NCBI GenBank assembly: GCA_003210915.1
Contig: QCUA01000009.1
Coordinates: 1 to 44,204 of the forward strand
Length of the DNA: 44,204 nt
Direction of reading: 5' to 3'
Source of the DNA: Prochlorococcus sp. AG-676-L21
Lineage (GTDB): Bacteria > Cyanobacteriota > Cyanobacteriia > PCC-6307 > Cyanobiaceae
The notes beneath the pieces were generated by a model that ran no database searches, was not told where the DNA came from, and worked only from the letters and a program-made list of their open reading frames with translations. Each line of letters begins with the position of its first letter. Position 1 is the stretch's first letter. The translations under genes and the position numbers were made by a program. Positions 8,395 through 17,918 of the stretch are shown here, one piece after another.

Positions 8395-10851
8395 GTGACT
8401 AATAATGAAGAATATATTAATTTAATTAAGGATTGGATTAGACCCCTTCAAAAAGCTCTTACTCTTGAATCAGAAAATAGATTTACTAATTTACTAGGTA
8501 AAAAACAACATTTTAATGATTATTTAAATAAGTCATTAAGTAATTTAAATAATTTGAAATTAACTAATGAATTTATTAAATTATTTGGTGAATTCTCAAG
8601 TAAATATTCTGAATATAATGACTTAGACATTAATCAAAGAAAAAGATTAGTAATTGATACTAGAAAAGGTCTACTGAAATTAGGTAAGTCTATTGATTTA
8701 AATTACTCTAATAAAAATACAGACAGTTATTATTCAAAAGTCATAGATTCTAATCTATCCTTAAACTCAGATATTGCATTAATAAAAAGTATAGGCAAGA
8801 TTAATAAAAATAAGCTAAATGAATTAGGAATATATAATATAAAAGATATAATTAATTATTTTCCACGAACTTATTTAGATTATACGAATAGAGTTAAAAT
8901 AATTAATTTAAAACCTGATAATTTATATACCTGTATTGCAACTATAAAAAAGTTTTACATTTATAAGAGTCCAAACAATAGTAATTTATCAATAATGAAT
9001 ATAGTGATATTTGATGAGACCTCCACAATAAAAGTTACGAAATTTTTTTTAGGTAAAAGATTTAGATCTTATTCATTTTTTTCTTCTCAGAAATCCCTAT
9101 ATATGCCAGGTACTAAATTAGCGATATCTGGTAAGGTCAAATTATCTGAGTATGGGAAAAATTTTGTAGAACCGCAGATAGAAATTTTAAATACAAATGA
9201 AGAATCTTTCAATTTCTCTGGAAAGATTATGCCTTTATATTCACTATCAGAATCATTCTCAAATTTAAGTTTTATAAAATTAATTAAAAAAGTAATTATT
9301 TATTCAAAACAATATCCAGATCTACTTAATCAAAAACAACTTAACTCGTTATCTTTAGTTTCAAAAAGTGATTCTTTAATAAATATTCATTTACCTATAA
9401 ATCAGAATGCTTTGATTGAGTCAAAAAAACGATTGGTGTTCGATGAACTATTTCTATTGCAAATGAAGTTTTTATTAAGAAAAAGGAAGAAGAATAAAAA
9501 ATTAACTATTCAGAAATCTATTAAAAAGAATTTTTTACTTAAAGATTTTTTAAATAAAGTTCCTTTTCAATTAACAAAATCTCAGGAAAAAGTACTTGAT
9601 GAAATTAAATCTGATTTGTCAGATTTAACACCTATGTCGAGACTACTACAAGGAGATGTTGGCAGTGGTAAAACTATTATTGCAATCGCATCTCTTTTAA
9701 TTGAACTTGAAAAAGATCAACAAGGTGCATTAATGGTTCCTACTGAAGTACTTGCCTCACAGCACTATAAAAATTTAATACAATTCTTGAATCCACTTTT
9801 AGTTTCTGTAGAACTTCTTACAGGTAATACCCCACAGAAAAAAAGAAAAGAAATACTTACAAATTTAAAAAATGGAATGGTGGATATTCTCGTAGGTACA
9901 CATGCATTATTTGAAGATAAAGTTGTTTTTAATTCATTAGGGATGGTAGTCATAGATGAACAGCATAGGTTTGGTGTTACACAAAGAAATCGATTACTTA
10001 ACAAAGGAGATAATACTAATTTGTTATCCATGACTGCTACTCCCATACCTAGGACTCTCGCTTTGTCACTATATGGTGATTTAGATATTAGTCAGATTAC
10101 AGAACTTCCCCCAGGAAGAGTCCCAATAACAACAAAAATTATTTCAGAAGAAGAGTTAAATATACTTTTTAAACGTGTTGAGAATGAGATAGATAACGGG
10201 AAGCAAGCTTATGTAATTTTGCCATTAATTGAAGATTCTGAAAAAATGAATTTAAGTTCTGCAAAAAAGATTTTTAAATATTTATCAGAGGAAATTTTTT
10301 TAAAAAATAAGGTTGGACTTTTACATGGAAAATTAAATTCTGAAGAAAAGAATAATGTCATTAATTCTTTTGTTAATAATGAAGTAAATATATTGGTTTC
10401 TACCACAGTTATTGAGGTAGGAATTGATGTACCTAATGCTTCAATTATGATTATTTATAATTCAGAAAGATTTGGTTTGTCTCAATTACACCAGTTACGA
10501 GGGAGAGTTGGGAGAGGATCCCATAAATCATTTTGTTACTTAGTAACTTCTGAAAATAATGGATTAGAAAATAAAAGGCTAAGTGTTTTAGAAAAATCTA
10601 ATGATGGTTTTTATATCGCGGAAAAAGACTTGGAACTTAGAGGCCCCGGCCAAATCTTGGGATATAAGCAGTCGGGATTACCCGATTTTGTATTGGATAA
10701 CTTACCAAATAATAAAGTTTTAATTGAAAAGGCTAGGGAAGAGGCTCAGAGGGTAATAAATGAAGATCCTGACTTAAAAAAAAATATTTTATTAAAAGAT
10801 TTGCTAATCGACAATTCTGACAATAAATTTATTCATGACTTCTTAAATTAA
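8395..10851 (+). CDS. recG: ATP-dependent DNA helicase RecG
   Basis: RecG unwinds and reverses stalled replication forks and branched DNA. The 818-residue protein has an unusual N-terminal extension of about 120 residues, common in cyanobacterial RecG, then the wedge/OB domain (about 125-290), Walker A GDVGSGKT (420-427), DEQH box (521-524), the MTATPIPRT motif, the QLRGRVGRG motif VI near residue 700, and the C-terminal TRG segment DLELRGPGQILGYKQSG. The start is GTG at 8395, 29 bases after the unknown gene. All helicase motifs are intact. Confidence 0.97.
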   Translation: MTNNEEYINLIKDWIRPLQKALTLESENRFTNLLGKKQHFNDYLNKSLSNLNNLKLTNEFIKLFGEFSSKYSEYNDLDINQRKRLVIDTRKGLLKLGKSIDLNYSNKNTDSYYSKVIDSNLSLNSDIALIKSIGKINKNKLNELGIYNIKDIINYFPRTYLDYTNRVKIINLKPDNLYTCIATIKKFYIYKSPNNSNLSIMNIVIFDETSTIKVTKFFLGKRFRSYSFFSSQKSLYMPGTKLAISGKVKLSEYGKNFVEPQIEILNTNEESFNFSGKIMPLYSLSESFSNLSFIKLIKKVIIYSKQYPDLLNQKQLNSLSLVSKSDSLINIHLPINQNALIESKKRLVFDELFLLQMKFLLRKRKKNKKLTIQKSIKKNFLLKDFLNKVPFQLTKSQEKVLDEIKSDLSDLTPMSRLLQGDVGSGKTIIAIASLLIELEKDQQGALMVPTEVLASQHYKNLIQFLNPLLVSVELLTGNTPQKKRKEILTNLKNGMVDILVGTHALFEDKVVFNSLGMVVIDEQHRFGVTQRNRLLNKGDNTNLLSMTATPIPRTLALSLYGDLDISQITELPPGRVPITTKIISEEELNILFKRVENEIDNGKQAYVILPLIEDSEKMNLSSAKKIFKYLSEEIFLKNKVGLLHGKLNSEEKNNVINSFVNNEVNILVSTTVIEVGIDVPNASIMIIYNSERFGLSQLHQLRGRVGRGSHKSFCYLVTSENNGLENKRLSVLEKSNDGFYIAEKDLELRGPGQILGYKQSGLPDFVLDNLPNNKVLIEKAREEAQRVINEDPDLKKNILLKDLLIDNSDNKFIHDFLN

Positions 10852-10909
10852 AACTTTTAATTGTCAATTTTTAAATATATGCAAATATAAAATTAATAGA
10901 CAAAGTTCA

Positions 10910-11596
10910 TTGAAAATTTGGAATGAGATCCCAATTAAGGAGAATAAAGATAAATTAATTTCAATACCAAGTTGTTTTAAATTTATTAGTCCACATCCTT
11001 ACTATGATCTAGGTGCTCCTTATAAGGAAAAAAAGTCCATTTGGAAATTAAGAGAAGAAGTTGTAAAGAGATTAATAAAAGTAAATAACTTTTTAAAATT
11101 AAAAAATAATAGTTTATCCCTTTTGATTTATGACAGTTGGCGACCTATCGAAGTTCAAAAATTTATGTTCAATAGAGCTTTTATTTTGGAATGTGAAAGG
11201 CTAGATATTGATGCTTCTGAAAAAGATATGGACCGATATCCCATAGTTAAAAAAAATGTTGAGAAATTTTGGGCTTATCCTTCGTTCGATGACAGATATC
11301 CACCACCACATTCAACTGGGGGTGCTTTAGATATCACTTTAGCCGATAAGTATGGAAATATTATATATATGGGAAGTAATATTGATCAGATGGATGATAA
11401 ATCAAAACCAGATTTTTATAATAATATTGATAATTTGGATGCAATAATCTGGAATGATAGAAGAAAGTTACTAAAAGAAATTATGATTAAATTTGAATTT
11501 GTTCAGCATCCAAATGAGTGGTGGCATTTTAGTTATGGAGATCAACTATGGGCTTGGAAGAATAAAAAGCCTAATGCTTTGTATGGGAAAATATGA
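10910..11596 (+). CDS. VanX-like D-alanyl-D-alanine dipeptidase (M15D)
   Basis: This is a zinc dipeptidase that cleaves D-Ala-D-Ala. The 228-residue protein holds the full M15D active site: R78 in DSWRP, H134 and D141 in PHSTGGALD, and E203 and H206 in EWWHFSYG, equivalent to VanX R71, H116, D123, E181 and H184. The start is TTG at 10910. No signal peptide is seen, so it is probably cytoplasmic and recycles cell-wall dipeptide rather than conferring vancomycin resistance; no vanH/vanA ligase lies nearby. It ends three bases from the convergent sulfite reductase gene. Confidence 0.9.
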   Translation: MKIWNEIPIKENKDKLISIPSCFKFISPHPYYDLGAPYKEKKSIWKLREEVVKRLIKVNNFLKLKNNSLSLLIYDSWRPIEVQKFMFNRAFILECERLDIDASEKDMDRYPIVKKNVEKFWAYPSFDDRYPPPHSTGGALDITLADKYGNIIYMGSNIDQMDDKSKPDFYNNIDNLDAIIWNDRRKLLKEIMIKFEFVQHPNEWWHFSYGDQLWAWKNKKPNALYGKI

Positions 11597-11599
11597 TTT

Positions 11600-13390
11600 T
11601 TAATTTATCTCGCATAGTAAATTTGTAATGAAAGATTCCTTTTGATTGTTAATAAAATCTCCAAAATCTTTTTCGGCGCTGCTTTTTTTCCAAAATTCTA
11701 ATAAAGGTTGAATGGTTTTTTCTAAATCATCAAGTTCCATTCTTTGCAAATATGGTTTAGCTAATCTTTGAAGGTTTTTACTTCCCCCTAACCATAGTTG
11801 ATATTTATTCTGCCCACTCCCAACAAGAGCTAATTCTGCCATATAAGGTCTTGTACATCCATTAGGACATCCTGTCATTCTAAATAATATTGTCTTTTCT
11901 ATATTCATATCAGTTAATAGGTTTTCTATTCTAGTTAGAACTTCAGGTAAAATTCTTTCAGCTTCGGTCATGGCTAGACCGCAAAGAGGGAGTGCTGGAC
12001 AAGCTAAAGCATGTCTTTGAATTTCATTGATATCATTAAGATTGTCATATCCGATCTTTTTTAAGGCCTTTTTAATTTTGCTTTTGTTTTTATTAGGAAT
12101 ATTACAAAGCAAAATATCTTGATTAGGAGTAAGTCTTAAATTAAGGTCATTTTCTTCAACAAGATCTCTTATTAATGATTTTTTCTTTCCAGAAAGCCTT
12201 CCTGATAATAAAGGGAGTCCAACAAAAAAATAATCTTCATTTTGTTTATGCCAACCTAGATAATCAATTAATTTATTCTCGGGTTCTTTTCTTAAAGGCT
12301 TAATTTCTTTTCTAAAGTATTTATCTAAAAGCATTTTTTTGAACCATTTAATACCTTTTCTATGCAAAAGGTATTTCATTCTGGAATTTTTCCTTGATTT
12401 CCTATCTCCATAATCTCTTTGAATGGCAACGATACTTTGAATTAGTTCATATGTGTCTTCTTTTTCAACATAACCAAGTGGATCTGCAATTCTTGCAAAA
12501 GTCTCTTCATTATTATGAGTTCGCCCCATTCCTCCACCGATATAAAAATTACATCCTTCGAAGTCACCTTCTTTTGAGGTAAATGCAACTATTCCAATAT
12601 CATTAGTGAGGAGATCAACTGAATTATCGCCTGGAACGGTAACTGCACACTTAAACTTTCTCGGAAGGTATGTAGATCCATATAGAGGTTCTTGTTTTGT
12701 CCCGCTAAAAACATTCTCTTTAAATTGTAATTTCCTATTCTCTTCAATCTCTTTATCTGGTTTTATTGTATATTCCAAATCGCCGTCAGCCCATAGCTCC
12801 AAAAAGGTTCCTTGTCCGGCTACTGGAGTTAAAAGATCGGCAACTTTTACTGCTAAAGTTCTTGCGGTTATGTATTCTGATGTTTCAAAAGGTGCAGCTG
12901 GAGCCATTACATTTCTATTTATGTCCCCACACGCGGCTAAAGTTGATCCCATTGAACTTACAATAGATTTGATCACTTCCTTTAAGTTATCTTTTCTTAT
13001 CCCATGCATTTGGAAGGCTTGTCTAGTAGTTACCCTCAGTGTGCCGTTCCCAAGTTTGTCAGATAATTCATCTAAAGATAAAAATAACTTACCTGGTATT
13101 TCTCCTCCTGGACTTCTTAACCTAAGCATCATCTGCCAATCTTTACTTTTTCCAGGTTTCCTGTTCTCCCTATTATCTTGTTGATAACTCCCATGGAATT
13201 TCAATAACTGAACAGCATCATTAGTAAAATGATCGCTTTCATTTTTTAATTCGCTTGCAAGTGGTTCCTTTAGAAAATCACTACCTTTCTTGAAATCTTC
13301 AAATTTAGATACTTCGAGACCATTTGCTAAACAAACTGTCTCTTGCTTAACAAGTTCTTTTTTCTTTTTTACTTTTTCGACCTTGATCAA
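11600..13390 (-). CDS. sir: Ferredoxin-dependent sulfite reductase
   Basis: This enzyme reduces sulfite to sulfide with six electrons from ferredoxin for cysteine synthesis. The 596-residue protein has the siroheme/4Fe-4S cysteines C464 and C470 (CPALPLC) and C508 and C512 (CPNGC), and the substrate-side block around NRNVMAPAAP. Nitrite reductase shares this fold, but the sequence and gene context fit the sulfite enzyme. The start at TTG 13390 (MIKVEKVKKKKE) gives a short Lys-rich leader; a later start would not harm the domain. It is divergent from glyS across an 87-base promoter gap. Confidence 0.93.
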   Translation of the reverse strand: MIKVEKVKKKKELVKQETVCLANGLEVSKFEDFKKGSDFLKEPLASELKNESDHFTNDAVQLLKFHGSYQQDNRENRKPGKSKDWQMMLRLRSPGGEIPGKLFLSLDELSDKLGNGTLRVTTRQAFQMHGIRKDNLKEVIKSIVSSMGSTLAACGDINRNVMAPAAPFETSEYITARTLAVKVADLLTPVAGQGTFLELWADGDLEYTIKPDKEIEENRKLQFKENVFSGTKQEPLYGSTYLPRKFKCAVTVPGDNSVDLLTNDIGIVAFTSKEGDFEGCNFYIGGGMGRTHNNEETFARIADPLGYVEKEDTYELIQSIVAIQRDYGDRKSRKNSRMKYLLHRKGIKWFKKMLLDKYFRKEIKPLRKEPENKLIDYLGWHKQNEDYFFVGLPLLSGRLSGKKKSLIRDLVEENDLNLRLTPNQDILLCNIPNKNKSKIKKALKKIGYDNLNDINEIQRHALACPALPLCGLAMTEAERILPEVLTRIENLLTDMNIEKTILFRMTGCPNGCTRPYMAELALVGSGQNKYQLWLGGSKNLQRLAKPYLQRMELDDLEKTIQPLLEFWKKSSAEKDFGDFINNQKESFITNLLCEIN

Positions 13391-13477
13391 GGGACCAAAA
13401 CATATCTCTTTTTATACATTAGCGAAAAGCTTATTTAACTGGTAGTAAATTATAGTTGTAATAGCTATAAATTATTC

Positions 13478-15640
13478 TTGTCTAAATATTTACTTGAGAT
13501 AGGAACAGAAGAGTTACCAGCAAAATTTTCTCATTCTGTAATAAAACAAATTAACTCTCTTATAGAATTTGAATTTGATAAGAAACTTATCAAATTCAAT
13601 AATATTATTTGCACCTCCACACCAAGAAGAATAGTTTTATTTCTAGATGGATTAGTTGATCAGGCAGATGATAAGACGGTAATAAGAAAAGGTCCAAAAG
13701 CTACTTCTGCATTTCTTAATGGCGTACCAACTAATGCTGCTATAGGTTTTGCAAATAGTTTAGGGATTAATATAGATGACTTAGAAATAAGAGAAACAGA
13801 AAAGGGTGAGTTTGTATTTGGAACAAAAATTGAGAAAGGAGAATCTACAAGATCTTCTTTATCTTCAATAATTCCTAAAGTATTAAAAAATTTGCAAGGC
13901 CCCCGATTTATGAAATGGGGATATGGCAGCTTTAAATTTTCAAGACCCATTAGATGGATAGTCTCACTTTACAACGACGAAATTCTTGATTTTGTTTTTG
14001 ATGAATGTGATCCTAAGATTTCAATAGGCAACAAATCAAAGAGTCATAGATTAATTAATAAAGTTATTGAAATTCATTCTCCAGATAAATATTTTGAATT
14101 AATTGCTAAGAGTGGAGTTTTTGTAAAAAGAGAAGAAAGAAAAGAAAAAATTGTTAATCTCATAAATCATGAATCTCAATTGGTAAATTTAGAGCCTGAT
14201 CTATCTGATGATTTACTTAACGAATTAACTGATTTAGTTGAATCTCCTAATTTAATAACTAGTAACTTCGATAAGCAATTTCTTAATTTGCCTGTTGAAG
14301 TTCTTTCAACGGTAATGAAAAATCACCAAAGATATATTCCTCTTCTAAAAAAAGGTAGAACATTTTCTAAATTAGATTTGAGTTCTGAAAAAGTTATAAG
14401 TACAAATTTCTTTGTCTTATCTAATGGTCTTAGAGAATCTAATAATATTATTTCTAAGGGAAATGAAAAAGTATTAAGGGCTAGATTCTCTGATGCGAAG
14501 TTTTTTGTAGAAAGTGATAAAAATGTTTCTTCTAAAGAAAGGAATGAAAAACTTAAAACGGTTTCTTATTTGAAAGGGATGGGTAATGTTTCTCAGAGAG
14601 TAAAACGAATTGAGGATACATCAGAAAAGATACTTAATTATTTAAATGATCAATCTTTAGACAGTGAAAAAACCAAGGAAGCTGCAAAATACTGTAAAAA
14701 CGATTTGTGTAGTGAAATTGTTTACGAATTTCCTGAATTGCAAGGGATAATGGGGGGTAAATACTTACGAAATGAAGGTTTTAGCAAAGAAATTTGTATA
14801 GCTGTAGCTGAACATTATTTGCCAGGTTTTTATAAAGATGATTTACCTTCTACAAAATATGGAGCTATTATTTCCATCTCTGACAAAATAGAAACTTTAA
14901 TAAGTATATTTATATCTGGGAAAAGACCAAGTGGTTCCTCTGACCCTTATGCACTTAGAAGAAGTTTAAATGGGGTTATTCTAATTATTTGGCAATTCGA
15001 ATTTGATTTAGATCTTGAAAATATTTTTGAGGAACTTCTTGAATATTGGAAAATTTCATTACCAAAATTGAAATTCGAGAAAGAAAAAGTTTTAAATGAC
15101 TTAATTGAATTTACTAATCAAAGAATTGTTAGCCATCTTGATGAACTATCAATAAGTAAAGATCTAATTAAAGCTACTTGTTATATTGATTCATCATCTG
15201 AAAAGAAGATAATGAATATTTTTGATTTAAAAAATAGAATTAATACTATTAACCAACTTAAAGGAAAACCAGATTTTTCTAAAATTCAAAAAGTTATCTC
15301 GAGAGTTAGTAAATTAGCTGAAAGTGGAGATCTGAAAACAACCATTTTTTCATGCAAAAATTATGTAAATTCAGATTTATTTGAAAAAGAATGCGAAAAT
15401 AAGGTATTTGAATTTATCAAAGAATTAGAAGAAATTATTAAATTACCTAATTGGAATTATTCTCAACTATTTAAACTATTTGAGATTAATTCTAAAAATC
15501 TTGATGAACTTTTTGATAATGAGAGGGGTGTTCTGATAATGGCAGAAAACCCTGAAATTAGAAATAATCGTCTCAATTTATTAGGTTTGGTAAGGAACTA
15601 CTCTTTAAAAATTGCTGATTTTACCCTTTTTAACTCTTAA
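13478..15640 (+). CDS. glyS: Glycyl-tRNA synthetase beta subunit
   Basis: This is the beta chain of the alpha2beta2 bacterial glycyl-tRNA synthetase, needed for tRNA recognition. It is 720 residues, normal for the family. The N-terminal LLEIGTEELPAKF (residues 5-17) and the MKNHQRYIPL and MGGKYLRNEG blocks are diagnostic, and the C-terminal DALR-like anticodon region ends the protein. The start is TTG 13478. The alpha subunit is not in the window. Its last 11 bases overlap the convergent chlP gene. Confidence 0.96.
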   Translation: MSKYLLEIGTEELPAKFSHSVIKQINSLIEFEFDKKLIKFNNIICTSTPRRIVLFLDGLVDQADDKTVIRKGPKATSAFLNGVPTNAAIGFANSLGINIDDLEIRETEKGEFVFGTKIEKGESTRSSLSSIIPKVLKNLQGPRFMKWGYGSFKFSRPIRWIVSLYNDEILDFVFDECDPKISIGNKSKSHRLINKVIEIHSPDKYFELIAKSGVFVKREERKEKIVNLINHESQLVNLEPDLSDDLLNELTDLVESPNLITSNFDKQFLNLPVEVLSTVMKNHQRYIPLLKKGRTFSKLDLSSEKVISTNFFVLSNGLRESNNIISKGNEKVLRARFSDAKFFVESDKNVSSKERNEKLKTVSYLKGMGNVSQRVKRIEDTSEKILNYLNDQSLDSEKTKEAAKYCKNDLCSEIVYEFPELQGIMGGKYLRNEGFSKEICIAVAEHYLPGFYKDDLPSTKYGAIISISDKIETLISIFISGKRPSGSSDPYALRRSLNGVILIIWQFEFDLDLENIFEELLEYWKISLPKLKFEKEKVLNDLIEFTNQRIVSHLDELSISKDLIKATCYIDSSSEKKIMNIFDLKNRINTINQLKGKPDFSKIQKVISRVSKLAESGDLKTTIFSCKNYVNSDLFEKECENKVFEFIKELEEIIKLPNWNYSQLFKLFEINSKNLDELFDNERGVLIMAENPEIRNNRLNLLGLVRNYSLKIADFTLFNS

Positions 15641-16961
15641 CTTTAATTCCACCTTTAATTGAATAGTTCTTTAACATTTTTTCTACTTCTTTTTCTTCTC
15701 TTACAGCACTTTTAACTGGTTTGTACTTTAATGGTGCTAGAGCTTTTCCTCTTAAAATTGATCCAAGAGTAAGCATGGTAAGTTTAATTTGCTGGAGGGG
15801 TTTCATCGCAACCACTCGTTTGTACAGGTAACTATCAAAAGTTAATCTTTGAACGTCCATATCATCACACATTTCTACAAAAGCTTCTCTAGCAGAATCA
15901 TTCCTATAAAAAATATTTTGAAGAATTTCTAGTACCTTGTAGGTTGTTCCATATTTTTTGTCCCATTTTTTTAAATAATTTTTTAAATCTTTTTCTGATG
16001 GAATTTCTTGCCCATTTTTTGAAGCTTCAACGATTTCTTCAGCACACATTCTCCCACTTTTCGCAGCAAAATAAATACCTTCTCCAGAACTCTTTGTGAC
16101 ATATCCAGCTGCATCACCTACCAAAGCCATTCTTCCTACAACTCTTCGAGGTCTTGGATGCTCAGGAATAGGATGTGCTTCAACTTTTATAACTTCACCA
16201 TTCACAAGCCTTTTTTTTGCTCTATTCCTTACTCCTTCTTGAAGTCCTTTTATTAGGGATTGGTTTTTTTGCATTGTGCCTGTCCCTACTGCGACATGAT
16301 CATATTTAGGAAATACCCAACCATAAAAATCAGGAGAAACATCTGTTCCTACATACATCTCAGCGAGATCTTCGTAGTAACTCATTTCTTCTTTAGGCAA
16401 TTTAATTCTTTCTTGGAATGCAATTGCTACTTTGTAATCGCCAGCATCCATAGCTTTAGCAACTCTGCTGTTGGCGCCGTCAGCTCCAATTAAGAGATCT
16501 ACAGTTAAATCTTTAAGTTCTCCTTTCTTGTCTCCAGAAGAATAATCTGAATATGAAAGTTTGTATGGACCTTGATTATCATTCCCAGTATCAATTGAAG
16601 TAACTAATCCATTAATTAATGTTGCCCCAAGTTCAGAAGCTCTGTTTCTCATAAATGCATCCATTACCTCTCTTCTGCACATTCCTATATATTCATTATC
16701 ACTTTTGCCATAGACATTATCTAAGCTAATATCAACTTCTCTATTAGAGGGAGATATCATTTTCATATGTCTTACTTTTCTATCTATAATAGTTTCTGGT
16801 AAGTCAAATTCCTCAACCATACAAAGAGGAATGGCTCCTCCACAAGGTTTTGCATTATCTAATTTTCTTTCAAAAAGCCAAGTTTTTATACCAGATTTAG
16901 CAAGTATTTCAGCAGCACATGAACCACTTGGCCCTCCACCGATAACAGCAACTCTCAACAT
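15630..16961 (-). CDS. chlP: Geranylgeranyl reductase
   Basis: ChlP reduces the geranylgeranyl chain to phytyl for chlorophyll and tocopherol synthesis, using NADPH and FAD, at thylakoid membranes. The 443-residue protein has the FAD dinucleotide motif GGGPSG (8-13), an FER after the second strand, and the second FAD motif ALVGDAAGYVTKSSGEGI. The C-terminal 45 residues are basic. It is on the minus strand, convergent with glyS, and divergent from the VanY-like gene across 112 bases. Confidence 0.96.
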   Translation of the reverse strand: MLRVAVIGGGPSGSCAAEILAKSGIKTWLFERKLDNAKPCGGAIPLCMVEEFDLPETIIDRKVRHMKMISPSNREVDISLDNVYGKSDNEYIGMCRREVMDAFMRNRASELGATLINGLVTSIDTGNDNQGPYKLSYSDYSSGDKKGELKDLTVDLLIGADGANSRVAKAMDAGDYKVAIAFQERIKLPKEEMSYYEDLAEMYVGTDVSPDFYGWVFPKYDHVAVGTGTMQKNQSLIKGLQEGVRNRAKKRLVNGEVIKVEAHPIPEHPRPRRVVGRMALVGDAAGYVTKSSGEGIYFAAKSGRMCAEEIVEASKNGQEIPSEKDLKNYLKKWDKKYGTTYKVLEILQNIFYRNDSAREAFVEMCDDMDVQRLTFDSYLYKRVVAMKPLQQIKLTMLTLGSILRGKALAPLKYKPVKSAVREEKEVEKMLKNYSIKGGIKVKS

Positions 16962-17073
16962 ATCAAAAAAAAATTTGTATCCTATTAAAAAACTACATCA
17001 ATTTTCTTACTAAAAGTGCATTTCGTAAATTAATAGTTAATATCGAAATATCTTTGGAATTAATAATTTTATA

Positions 17074-17805
17074 TTGAAAAAAAAGAATCCTATAAATGAA
17101 GATATTGAGATACACGTTGCTGAGAGAATAACCTTAAATGAAAATAATTTTAAATTTAAAAAATATTATTTATTTATAGCTTTTTTTCTAATATTTTTAT
17201 TACCTTTTATTGGCTTGGAAATTATTAGTAATTCTAAATTAAATCTCTCTGGAGTTAATAATGCTAAAAAATTTGTAAATAATGATTTTAGTATTTTGGG
17301 CCATTTACCCTATAAGGAAATTTCAAAAGAAAAATTGGTTTCTATTGAACCTAATATTGAAGTTCATATTGATATGAGTGAATCTCTTCTTAAAATGAGG
17401 GAGGATGCTATAAAAGATGGAATATATTTGGTATTCCTTAGTGGTTATAGATCAATAAATTTGCAAAAAGAAATTTTTTATTCATTAAAATCTATGAGAA
17501 ATCAGATTGCTGCTGAGAGGGCTAAGGTCTCAGCACCTCCTGGATATTCTGAACACAGTACTGGCTTTGCTATTGATATTGGAGATGCTGATAAAAGAGA
17601 AACAGACTTTGAAGTTCAATTTGAGAACACGGATGCTTTTAGATGGCTTAAAAAAAATGCAGCTAAGTACCACTTCAAATTATCTTTCACACAACATAAT
17701 AAAAATGTTGATTATGAGCCTTGGCACTGGAGATATGAGGGATCTATTGAAGCACTTAAAGTTTTTGAAGCATCAAATAGGAATTTGAAAAAGCTACAAA
17801 ATTGA
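17074..17805 (+). CDS. VanY-like D-alanyl-D-alanine carboxypeptidase, membrane-anchored (M15B)
   Basis: This is a zinc carboxypeptidase that trims the terminal D-Ala of peptidoglycan stem peptides. The 243-residue protein has a cytoplasmic N-tail of 30 residues, one membrane helix (about 32-51), then an M15B domain: SGYRS (123-127), H161 and D168 in EHSTGFAIDIG, and E215 and H218 in EPWHWRYEG. All zinc ligands are present. The domain would face the periplasm. The start is TTG 17074. It is monocistronic as far as can be seen, with 113 bases before typA. A housekeeping wall role is more likely than antibiotic resistance. Confidence 0.92.
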   Translation: MKKKNPINEDIEIHVAERITLNENNFKFKKYYLFIAFFLIFLLPFIGLEIISNSKLNLSGVNNAKKFVNNDFSILGHLPYKEISKEKLVSIEPNIEVHIDMSESLLKMREDAIKDGIYLVFLSGYRSINLQKEIFYSLKSMRNQIAAERAKVSAPPGYSEHSTGFAIDIGDADKRETDFEVQFENTDAFRWLKKNAAKYHFKLSFTQHNKNVDYEPWHWRYEGSIEALKVFEASNRNLKKLQN

Positions 17806-17918
17806 AACACTAATAACAATTTTTTATATGATTTTCAAAGTCTTTTGGGCAAATCTTTCAGAATAAGCATTCTTTGAGTTAGCCTTAATATATTAATTAT
17901 TGGTTTGCAAGTTTTTAG

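Noticed and set aside
12606..13184. A 192-codon open frame antisense to the sulfite reductase gene
   Set aside because: It lies wholly within sir, whose siroheme cysteines and conserved blocks are intact; the translation has no known motifs and is a shadow of the coding strand.
15630..15640. Overlap of glyS and chlP ends as a possible frameshift or misassembly
   Set aside because: Both proteins reach normal family ends; an 11-base convergent overlap is ordinary in compact genomes.
10910..17805. Vancomycin-resistance cassette suggested by VanX-like and VanY-like genes
   Set aside because: No vanH, vanA-type ligase or VanRS regulator is present, the genes are not adjacent, and neighbours are housekeeping genes.
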